Source of the DNA: an uncultured Oscillospiraceae bacterium
GTDB taxonomy: Bacteria; Bacillota; Clostridia; Oscillospirales; Oscillospiraceae
Assembly (NCBI GenBank): GCA_905234005.1
Contig: CAJOFW010000033.1
Coordinates: 1-9,440, forward strand
Length of the DNA stretch: 9,440 nt
Reading direction: 5' to 3'
In this document: in pieces, positions 1 through 6,312 of the stretch
How the letters are laid out: each line of letters opens with the position of its first letter
Position numbering within the stretch: the stretch's first letter is position 1
The notes under the pieces: model-generated
Told to the model about the DNA's origin: nothing
Databases searched by the model: none
Seen by the model: only the letters and a program-made list of their open reading frames with translations
Position numbers and translations under genes: made by a program

Positions 1-28
1 ACGCTGCGCGGATCAATCTTTCAAATAT

Positions 29-38
29 GGAAAGGAAA
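29..38 (+). promoter_or_regulatory. Ribosome binding site of the solute-binding protein gene
   Basis: The purine run GGAAAGGAAA lies just upstream of the ATG at 44, with the AGGA core about 7-8 nt from the start codon. It supports ATG 44 as the start, since it directly precedes a typical lipoprotein signal peptide. Only 43 bases precede the gene and I see no promoter in them; the operon promoter is presumably upstream of the window. Confidence 0.6.
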
Positions 39-43
39 CGACA

Positions 44-1333
44 ATGAAAAAGAGAGTTATTGCAGCCCTTCTGGCCCTCGTGATGGTTCTCGCCCTGGCC
101 GCCTGCGGCGGCGGGAGCAGCAGCGGCGAAAGCGCCTCGTCCGGCGGCGACGGCGCGGTCGCGATCACGATCTTCAACTCGAAGATGGAGATCCAGAGCC
201 AGATGGAGGAAATGGCCGAGCGCTACTCCGCCGAGAAGGGCGTGGACGTCGAGGTCTACTACTCCTCCGACACGGTCGCGGCGCACCTGTCCACCCGCTA
301 CGCGGCGAACGACCCCTACACCATCTCGATGGTGGACGCGAAGGACGTCTACTCCCTCGCGGCCGAGCACGCCGTTGATCTGTCCGATCAGGACTGGGTG
401 AACGACACCACGCAGGCGATCAGCATCGGCGGCAAGGTGTACGGCTTCCCGGTATGCGTCGAGGCGCGCGGCATCATCTACAACGCCGACGCCATCGAGG
501 CGGCGACCGGCAGCGCCTTCGATCCCACGGCCATCCAGACGACCGAGGACTTCCAGGCCCTGATCGACGCCTGCATCGCGGGCGGCATGGAGGCCCCCAC
601 CGGCGTCATGAAGGAGGACTGGTCTCTGGGCGCGCACTTCCTCGCCGAGGTCTATGAGCAGCAGGACGATCCCGACGCGTTCATCGCCGGCATCAAGGAC
701 GGCTCCATCAGCCTCATCGACGACGCGAAGTTCAACGCCCTGATGGACACCTTCGACGTCCTCAAGGACAACAACTACGCGAAGGACTCCGCCATCTCCG
801 CGGAGCGCGAGGTCACCGAGCAGAAGCTGGCCGAGGGCGAGCTGGCCTTCATGTTCGGCGGCAACTGGGACTGGTCGGTCATCAACGCCTATGACTACAC
901 CGAGAACATGGGCATCATGCCCGTTCCCAACGACTCCGGCGACGGCTCGAGCGACAAGCTCGTCGGCGGCGGCTCCAAGTACTTCTTCATCGACTCCTCC
1001 GACAACACCTCCGCCGAGCAGGTGCAGGCCGCGAAGGACTTCCTGAACTGGCTCGTCTATGACGAGGAGGGCCAGGACTTCGTCGTGAACGAGTGCGCTC
1101 TCGTTCCCGCGTTCTCCAACATCACGCTGGCGGTCGCCGATCCCCTCGGCGCCTCCGTCAAGTCCTACGCGGACACCGGCGCGATGATCGGCAACTACAA
1201 CTACCTGCCCGACGACCACTACGCCAAGGTCGGCGCGTCCTTCCAGAAGTACCTCGCCGGTCAGACCGACCGCGCGGGCTTTGCCGATGAGGTGACCGCC
1301 TACTGGGCCACCGCCGAGGTCGGCGAGCACTAA
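44..1333 (+). CDS. ABC transporter extracellular sugar-binding lipoprotein (RafE/MsmE-like, CUT1 family)
   Basis: This is the lipid-anchored outer-face receptor that captures an oligosaccharide and delivers it to the permease pair encoded next. Its 429 residues begin with a lipoprotein signal: basic MKKR, a hydrophobic stretch at about residues 5-18, and the lipobox L18-A19-A20-C21, with Cys21 the expected lipidation site. A flexible Gly/Ser-rich spacer (about 22-38) follows, then a mature domain opening with ITIFNSKMEIQSQ, typical of family-1 extracellular solute-binding proteins. Later aromatic-rich stretches such as FGGNWDWSV (about 276-284) fit sugar-stacking positions. Length is normal for the family. 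Substrate is inferred from context: a GH36 alpha-galactosidase and a sucrose-splitting enzyme downstream point to raffinose-type sugars. The family assignment is firm; the exact ligand is not. Other alpha-galactosides such as melibiose, or sucrose itself, are possible. Confidence 0.9.
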   Translation: MKKRVIAALLALVMVLALAACGGGSSSGESASSGGDGAVAITIFNSKMEIQSQMEEMAERYSAEKGVDVEVYYSSDTVAAHLSTRYAANDPYTISMVDAKDVYSLAAEHAVDLSDQDWVNDTTQAISIGGKVYGFPVCVEARGIIYNADAIEAATGSAFDPTAIQTTEDFQALIDACIAGGMEAPTGVMKEDWSLGAHFLAEVYEQQDDPDAFIAGIKDGSISLIDDAKFNALMDTFDVLKDNNYAKDSAISAEREVTEQKLAEGELAFMFGGNWDWSVINAYDYTENMGIMPVPNDSGDGSSDKLVGGGSKYFFIDSSDNTSAEQVQAAKDFLNWLVYDEEGQDFVVNECALVPAFSNITLAVADPLGASVKSYADTGAMIGNYNYLPDDHYAKVGASFQKYLAGQTDRAGFADEVTAYWATAEVGEH

Positions 1334-1338
1334 GCGAA

Positions 1339-1371
1339 AGCCGGACGGCATCGAAACGGAAGCCGGACGGC
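1339..1371 (+). repeat. 11-bp direct repeat after the binding-protein stop codon
   Basis: AGCCGGACGGC occurs at 1339-1349 and again at 1361-1371, 22 nt apart, inside the gap between the binding-protein gene and the first permease. The second copy runs into the 5' arm of the long stem-loop that follows. I cannot assign a role; local duplication is the simplest reading. Confidence 0.5.
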
Positions 1372-1422
1372 CCGGAGGGCGGAGAATATCCGATCACCCG
1401 GTATTCCTCCCCCTCCGGGCCG
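1368..1422 (+). terminator. Long stem-loop between binding-protein and permease genes (attenuator or mRNA stabiliser)
   Basis: Bases 1368-1379 (CGGCCCGGAGGG) pair perfectly with 1411-1422 to give a 12-bp GC-rich stem. After a small internal mismatch, 1384-1388 (GAATA-type arm) pairs with 1402-1406, leaving a 13-nt loop with a possible inner CCG/CGG pairing. No T-run follows, so this is not a classic intrinsic terminator. In sugar ABC operons, a structure at this position is known to protect the upstream binding-protein mRNA or to limit read-through, so that the receptor is made in excess over the permeases. That role is inferred here from position and shape. Confidence 0.6.
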
Positions 1423-1507
1423 CCTCCGCCGGGGCGCTCACAGGCCGCTTGGAGCGCGTTCCGATCCCCCCGCACAAAGCGAAGCGGCAGAATGGAACGG
1501 ATACTCT

Positions 1508-2368
1508 ATGAAACAAAACAAGTTATCCTATAAAATCCAGCAATACCTGATGTTCGCCGGGCCGGGCACGATCCTGTTTCTGTGCGTCGTCATCGTGCCG
1601 TTCGTCTACGGTCTCTACCTGACCCTGACGAGCTGGGACGGCATCAGCGCCACAAAGCCCTTTGTGGGCTTTGCGAATTTCGCGGCCGCCTTCAGGGACG
1701 CGGACTACTGGCACGCGATGGGCCGCACCGTGATCTACTCGGTCTTCGCCGTCGTGCTCATCAACATCGTGGCGTTCGCGCTGGCGTATCTCGTGACGCA
1801 GGGCGTCAAGGGACAGAACTTCTTCCGCGCCGGCTTCTTTGTCCCGAACCTGATCGGCGGCATCGTCCTCGGCTACGTGTGGAAGTTCGTCTTCAACCGC
1901 GCGTTCGTGGCGATCTTCAATTCCTCGTCGCTGCTGGCGACGACAAACGGCGCGATGTTCTGCCTGATACTCGTATCGGTATGGCAATACGCCGGCTACA
2001 TGATGCTCATCTATGTGGCGGGCTTCATGAGCGTGTCGAGGGACGTGCAGGAGGCCGCGATGATCGACGGCTGCACCTCCGGGCAGGCCATGATGAACGT
2101 GACGATCCCCCTGATGCGCTCGAGCTTCGTGCAGTGCATCTTCCTGAGCATCACCCGCTGCTTCGTGGTGTACGACGTGAACCTGTCCCTGACGAACGGC
2201 GAGCCGTTCAACTCGTCGGTCATGGCGGCGATGCACGTCTACAACCAGGCGTTCACCTACAAGAACTACGGCCTCGGCCAGGCCGAGGCGCTGATCCTCT
2301 TCCTCGTGTGCGCCATCGTCGGCGTCACGCAGGTCATGGTCGGCAAGAGAGGGGAGGTTGAGGCGTAA
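1508..2368 (+). CDS. ABC sugar transporter permease, MalF-type (RafF/MsmF-like)
   Basis: First of two inner-membrane subunits forming the channel of the oligosaccharide importer. It has 286 residues, with a membrane-spanning pattern of about six helices; the first runs at about residues 14-38 (GPGTILFLCVVIVPFVYGLY). The cytoplasmic EAA loop that docks the ATPase is clear: E182-A183-A184-M-I-D-G188, followed by a run ending in TIPLM. A short N-terminal tail without a large extra periplasmic domain is usual for Gram-positive MalF homologues. ATG 1508 is chosen because the following residues form the normal short cytoplasmic tail; the ribosome binding site is weak (GGAACGG upstream). The 174-nt gap before it holds a stem-loop likely to lower its expression relative to the receptor. 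It overlaps the next permease by one base, indicating translational coupling. Family firm, substrate inferred. Confidence 0.92.
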   Translation: MKQNKLSYKIQQYLMFAGPGTILFLCVVIVPFVYGLYLTLTSWDGISATKPFVGFANFAAAFRDADYWHAMGRTVIYSVFAVVLINIVAFALAYLVTQGVKGQNFFRAGFFVPNLIGGIVLGYVWKFVFNRAFVAIFNSSSLLATTNGAMFCLILVSVWQYAGYMMLIYVAGFMSVSRDVQEAAMIDGCTSGQAMMNVTIPLMRSSFVQCIFLSITRCFVVYDVNLSLTNGEPFNSSVMAAMHVYNQAFTYKNYGLGQAEALILFLVCAIVGVTQVMVGKRGEVEA

Positions 2369-3231
2369 TGACCGAAAACGAGAAAGCCGCACGGCAAAAG
2401 AAAATCGCCCACATCATCATGTGGGTCGTCCTGCTCGTACTGTTCATCTGCTTCATCTTCCCGTTCCTGCTCGTCATCGTCAACGTCTTCAAGACGAAGG
2501 CGGACATCACCTCGAACCCGCTCGCGCTGATCGGCGCGCACGGCTTCACCCTGCAGAACTTCCCCGAGGCCATGAAGAAGATGAACTTCTGGACGGTCTT
2601 CGGCAACTCCCTGCTCATCACCTCCTGCTCGACGGTGCTGACGATCGTGGTCTCGTCCATGACGGCCTTCGTCATCGTCCGCAACGGGAGCTGGAAGGTG
2701 TGCACGCTGATGTTCTCGCTGATGATCGCCTCGATGGTCATCCCCTTCCAGGTGCTGATGGTTCCTCTGGTATCCGTCTACGGCGGCACGCTGGGCGTGC
2801 TGAACCACCGCATCACGCTGATTTTGATGCACGTCGGCTTCTCGGTGTCGATGGCGATGTTCATGTTCCACGGCGCGATCAAGACGAACATCCCGCTTGA
2901 GCTGGAGGAGGCCGCCACCATCGACGGCTGCAGCCGCTGGCAGACATACTGGCGGATCGTGTTCCCCCTGCTCAAGCCCACCGTCGCCACCGTCGCGATC
3001 ATCAACGCCATGGCGTACTGGAACGACTACCTGCTGCCCAGCCTCGTGCTGACGAAGAAGGAGCTTTACACGATCCCCATCGCCACGCAGGCGTTCTACG
3101 GCACCTACTCCACCGACATCGGTCTTGTGATGGCCGCCCTGCTGCTGGCCATGCTGCCGATCCTCATCCTGTACGTGTTCCTGCAGCGCTACATCGTCGA
3201 GGGCGTCACCTCCGGCGCTGTCAAGGGCTGA
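2368..3231 (+). CDS. ABC sugar transporter permease, MalG-type (RafG/MsmG-like)
   Basis: Second channel subunit of the importer, 287 residues. A short charged N-terminal tail (TENEKAARQKKIAH) precedes the first membrane helix (about 15-38), and about six helices are expected. The conserved EAA docking loop reads E181-A182-A183-T-I-D-G187 and leads into WRIVFPLLKPTVATV, characteristic of MalG-type CUT1 permeases. The motif AYWNDYLLPSLVL near residues 216-228 is also typical of this family. Its ATG shares one base with the TAA of the first permease (TAATG), and the RBS GGGGAGG lies at 2351-2357 inside the preceding gene, so the two are almost certainly co-translated at matched levels. No ATPase gene follows; CUT1 importers of Gram-positive bacteria commonly borrow a shared MsmX/MsmK-type ATPase encoded elsewhere. 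Confidence 0.93.
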   Translation: MTENEKAARQKKIAHIIMWVVLLVLFICFIFPFLLVIVNVFKTKADITSNPLALIGAHGFTLQNFPEAMKKMNFWTVFGNSLLITSCSTVLTIVVSSMTAFVIVRNGSWKVCTLMFSLMIASMVIPFQVLMVPLVSVYGGTLGVLNHRITLILMHVGFSVSMAMFMFHGAIKTNIPLELEEAATIDGCSRWQTYWRIVFPLLKPTVATVAIINAMAYWNDYLLPSLVLTKKELYTIPIATQAFYGTYSTDIGLVMAALLLAMLPILILYVFLQRYIVEGVTSGAVKG

Positions 3232-3288
3232 TCGACCGTACACCGGCACAGCCGTATTACCACTACATCCGAACAACCGTAACCGCGT

Positions 3289-3316
3289 CCCCGCCCCCAC
3301 CGGGGCGGGGATGTTT
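3289..3316 (+). terminator. Probable intrinsic terminator after the permease genes
   Basis: CCCCGCCCC (3289-3297) pairs perfectly with GGGGCGGGG (3302-3310) across a 4-nt CACC loop, followed by ATGTTTTC with a T4 run at 3313-3316. A 9-bp all-GC stem plus a short T-run suggests a factor-independent terminator, probably leaky given the short T-run. It separates the transport genes from the DUF624/alpha-galactosidase/amylosucrase genes. I see no convincing promoter between it and the gene at 3344, so partial read-through is the likely way the downstream genes are expressed. Confidence 0.65.
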
Positions 3317-3327
3317 TCGGAACAGGG

Positions 3328-3335
3328 AAGGGAGG
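3328..3335 (+). promoter_or_regulatory. Ribosome binding site fixing the DUF624 gene start at 3344
   Basis: AAGGGAGG lies 8 nt before ATG 3344. An alternative ATG at 3311 would place the first codons in the terminator's T-run directly after its stem and has no usable ribosome binding site, so 3344 is preferred. Confidence 0.65.
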
Positions 3336-3343
3336 CGGGGTTC

Positions 3344-4024
3344 ATGCGCCGTCTGTTCGATATGGAAAACCCGTTTATGCGGGCCATGGCCGTCGCCTGG
3401 GATCTGCTGGCGCTGAACCTTCTCACGCTCGTGTGCTGTCTGCCCGTGATCACCGCCGGGGCGGCGGTCACCGCGATGCACGACATCGTGATCCGCATCG
3501 TCCGGCAGGAGGAGGCCTACATCGTCCGGCCGTTTTTCCGCTCGTTTGCCGCAAACCTCAAAAAGGCGACGCTTCTGTGGCTTCTCATCCTGCTGGCGGC
3601 GGCGCTTCTGTACGTCGACTATCTGGCCGCGCTCGCGACCGTCCCGGTTCTGCGTGTCGGCGTCGCGGCGATCGCGGTGCTGGCGCTGGCCGTATCGCAA
3701 TACGCGTTCGCGCTTTTGGCGCGGTATGAGAACACGCTGCGGGGCACGCTCAAAAACGCCGCCGTGCTGATGGTGTCGTACTTCCCCCGCACGCTGTGCA
3801 TGGCGGCGGCGGCGGTCGGCCTGTGGCTGCTGGCCATACGATACTACCGGATCGGCGCGCCGCTGCTTCTGCTCTTCGGCCTGTCGATGCCGTGCTATAT
3901 CGACGCGCTGCTGCTCGACGAGGTATTCAAAAAGCTCGAGCCGGAAGCGGAGCCGCCGGCGGAGCCATCGTCGGAACGGCCGGTAAACGAATCTGAACAT
4001 TTTCCGGAGGACGATCCTGCATGA
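3344..4024 (+). CDS. DUF624 (YesL-like) integral membrane protein
   Basis: A 226-residue membrane protein from the preferred start (ATG 3344; the reading frame is open from 3311). The N-terminus, MRRLFDMENPFMRAMAVAWDL, continues into LLTLVCCLPVITAGAAVTAMH. This matches the usual opening of DUF624/YesL proteins: a short amphipathic start, a first membrane helix, then a conserved Pro/Thr/Gly-rich turn. About five hydrophobic segments are visible (roughly 17-40, 74-95, 98-122, 140-162, 165-188). A proline- and glutamate-rich soluble tail ends the protein. The molecular function of the family is not established. Members are repeatedly found beside CUT1 sugar transporters and glycoside hydrolases, as here, so a role linked to oligosaccharide uptake is inferred. 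It overlaps the alpha-galactosidase gene by 4 bases (ATGA), implying translational coupling. Confidence 0.8.
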   Translation: MRRLFDMENPFMRAMAVAWDLLALNLLTLVCCLPVITAGAAVTAMHDIVIRIVRQEEAYIVRPFFRSFAANLKKATLLWLLILLAAALLYVDYLAALATVPVLRVGVAAIAVLALAVSQYAFALLARYENTLRGTLKNAAVLMVSYFPRTLCMAAAAVGLWLLAIRYYRIGAPLLLLFGLSMPCYIDALLLDEVFKKLEPEAEPPAEPSSERPVNESEHFPEDDPA

Positions 4025-6312
4025 GCATTGTCTTCACCCCTGACACGAACCTCTTTACGCTGACGACGGCGCACACCGCCTGCCAGATGGGCCTCGACCC
4101 GCTCGGGCACCTTCTGCACCTGTATTACGGGCGGCGGGCGGCGGGGGATTTCCGCCGTCTGTACCTGCCCCGTGACTGCGGCTTCTCGCCGAACCCCTAC
4201 GAAATGCGGGAGGGCCGGGGCTGGTCGCTCGATACCCTGCCGCAGGAGTACAGCGGCTCGAACACGGGCGATTACCGCCTCCCGTCGCTGGAGCTGACGG
4301 CGGAGAGCGGCGTATGCGGCGCTCTGCTGCGGTACGTCCGGCACGAGATACGCCCCGGCAAATACGCGCTTTCCGGTCTGCCCGCCGCCTTCGATCCGGA
4401 CGCCGCCGCCGAGACGCTGTCGGTGACGCTCTCCGACGCCGCCGCCGGGGTCGAGGTCGAGCTTCTCTACGGCGTGTACGAGGCGTGGGACGTCATCACC
4501 CGGGCCGTCCGCATCACCAACACCGGCACGGGCGCCGTCCGCCTCGAGAAAGCCGCCTCCCTCTGCCTTGACATCCCCTTCGGCGCGTGGGAGCTTATCC
4601 ACTTCCACGGGCGGCACACGATGGAGATGACGCCGGAGCGCGCGCCGCTTCTCCACGGCGTGCAGTCGGTGCTGTCGCGGCGGGGGGCGTCCAGCCACCA
4701 GCACAACCCGTTCGTGATCCTGTGCGAGCCGGAGGCGACGGAGGACGCCGGCGAATGCTATGGGATCATGCCCGTGTATTCGGGAAGCCACCGGACGGAC
4801 ATCGAGCTGGATCAGGCCGGCTCCGTCCGCGTCGTATCGGGCATAAACGCCGACGGCTTTTCGTGGACGCTCGCGCCGGGCGAGGTCTTCGTCACGCCCG
4901 AGGTCATCCTCGCCTTCACCGCCGACGGCCTCACGGCGCTGTCGCACATTTTCCACCGGTTCATCCCGTGCTGCCTCTGCCGCAGCCGGTTCGCGCTCTC
5001 CCCGCGTCCGGTGCTGCTCAACAGCTGGGAGGCCGCCTACTTCGACTTCGACGAGGACAGGCTCGTCCGCATCGCCGAGGGCGCGGCGGCGCTGGGCGCG
5101 GAGCTTTTCGTCCTCGACGACGGCTGGTTCGGTCAGCGCGACGACGACACCCGGGCGCTCGGCGACTGGTTCCCCCACCCCGGCAAGCTCCCCGGCGGGC
5201 TGTCGCCGCTCATCCGCCGCGTCCGCGAGACGGGGCTTCTGTTCGGCATCTGGCTCGAGCCGGAGATGGTGAGCGAGAACTCCGACCTGTACCGGGCGCA
5301 CCCCGACTGGGCGCTCCGGGTGCCCGGCCGCAAGCCGGCGATGAGCCGCGATCAGCTCGTGCTCGACCTGTCGCGGCCGGAGGTCACGGACTTTCTGTAC
5401 AACACGATATCCGGGCTTCTTCGGTCGCATCCGATCGCCTACGTGAAGTGGGACATGAACCGCAGCCTGTCCGACGTTTACAGCGCGGCCCTGCCCCCCG
5501 AACGGCAGGGCGAGACCGCCCACCGCTATATGCTCGGGCTGTACGGTCTTCTCGACCGGCTGACGGCGGCGTTTCCCGACGTCCTGTTCGAGGGCTGCGC
5601 CGGGGGCGGCGGCCGGTTCGACGCCGGGATGCTGGCGTATTTTCCGCAGATATGGGCCAGCGACAACACCGACCCCATCGCCCGGCTGGGCATCCAGCGC
5701 GGCCTGTCCTACGGCTATCCGCCGTCCGCCGTCGGAGCGCACGTCTCATCCTCCCCGAACCACCAGACGGGCCGTCACACGCCGCTTTTCACCCGCGCCG
5801 TCACCGCGATGGCCGGCTCGTTCGGCTGCGAGCTGGACCCCGCCGCGCTGACGGAGGCCGAGCGGGCGGAGATACGCGGGCTGATCGCCCGGTATCGGGA
5901 CGAGATACAGCCGCTCGTATTGACCGGCCGTTATTACCGCCTGACCGACACGGCGATTTACAGCGCGTGGCAGCTCGTATCCGAGGGCGGCGACGCCGTT
6001 CTCGTGACCGTGGTCACGCGTTCGCCCGAATCGAATCCCCGCCCGCTGCACCTGCGTCTGAAGGGACTCGACCCCGCGGCGGTCTACACGCTGACCCGCG
6101 CCGACGGCGGCGGCGCGAACGCGGACGCGGACGCCGCCGCGTACACCGGCGCGGCGCTGATGTACGCCGGCTGTACCCTCCCGCCGCTGCTGGGCGACTA
6201 CCCGTGCGCCCGGCTCTATTTCCGCCGGAAACAGCCGGCGGCACAGGATTTTGACCAAGAGGCTGACTATGAACACAAACAATATGGAAACCCGTCTGCT
6301 GGAATGCCATGA
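4021..6312 (+). CDS. aga: Alpha-galactosidase, glycoside hydrolase family 36 (raffinose/melibiose hydrolysis)
   Basis: Cleaves terminal alpha-1,6-galactose from melibiose, raffinose and stachyose with retention of configuration, in the cytoplasm (no signal peptide seen). For raffinose the products are galactose and sucrose. The 763 residues show the GH36 layout: N-terminal beta-sandwich (about 1-330), catalytic barrel (about 330-640) and C-terminal beta domain. Key motifs are LDDGWFG (D366, D367), GIWLEPEMVS (409-418), SRDQ (R443), KWDMNR with nucleophile D478 (K476 beside it), GCAGGGGRFD (C526) and WASDNTD with acid/base D548. From memory, these numbers coincide with those of Geobacillus AgaA. 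CGGAGGA at 4005-4011 serves the ATG at 4021, which overlaps the previous stop (ATGA). The last 15 codons overlap the next gene in another frame. Function is firm; preferred substrate is inferred from the operon. Confidence 0.96.
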   Translation: MSIVFTPDTNLFTLTTAHTACQMGLDPLGHLLHLYYGRRAAGDFRRLYLPRDCGFSPNPYEMREGRGWSLDTLPQEYSGSNTGDYRLPSLELTAESGVCGALLRYVRHEIRPGKYALSGLPAAFDPDAAAETLSVTLSDAAAGVEVELLYGVYEAWDVITRAVRITNTGTGAVRLEKAASLCLDIPFGAWELIHFHGRHTMEMTPERAPLLHGVQSVLSRRGASSHQHNPFVILCEPEATEDAGECYGIMPVYSGSHRTDIELDQAGSVRVVSGINADGFSWTLAPGEVFVTPEVILAFTADGLTALSHIFHRFIPCCLCRSRFALSPRPVLLNSWEAAYFDFDEDRLVRIAEGAAALGAELFVLDDGWFGQRDDDTRALGDWFPHPGKLPGGLSPLIRRVRETGLLFGIWLEPEMVSENSDLYRAHPDWALRVPGRKPAMSRDQLVLDLSRPEVTDFLYNTISGLLRSHPIAYVKWDMNRSLSDVYSAALPPERQGETAHRYMLGLYGLLDRLTAAFPDVLFEGCAGGGGRFDAGMLAYFPQIWASDNTDPIARLGIQRGLSYGYPPSAVGAHVSSSPNHQTGRHTPLFTRAVTAMAGSFGCELDPAALTEAERAEIRGLIARYRDEIQPLVLTGRYYRLTDTAIYSAWQLVSEGGDAVLVTVVTRSPESNPRPLHLRLKGLDPAAVYTLTRADGGGANADADAAAYTGAALMYAGCTLPPLLGDYPCARLYFRRKQPAAQDFDQEADYEHKQYGNPSAGMP
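6257..6262 (+). promoter_or_regulatory. Ribosome binding site deciding the start of the fusion gene
   Basis: AAGAGG lies 6 nt before ATG 6269, within the end of the alpha-galactosidase gene. It favours ATG 6269 over an in-frame TTG at 6251 and over ATG 6284. Confidence 0.55.

Noticed and set aside
3311..3343. Upstream ATG start for the DUF624 gene
   Set aside because: It lies directly after the terminator stem, lacks a ribosome binding site, and AAGGGAGG fits ATG 3344 instead.
3895..5742. Very long open frame on the minus strand (615 codons), with others at 6014-7438 and 7448-9328
   Set aside because: They lie opposite genes with clear catalytic motifs, have arginine-rich low-complexity translations, and arise from the high GC content of codon third positions.
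6251..6268. TTG start for the fusion gene, adding six residues
   Set aside because: AAGAGG is correctly spaced for ATG 6269 and would lie inside the coding region if TTG were used.
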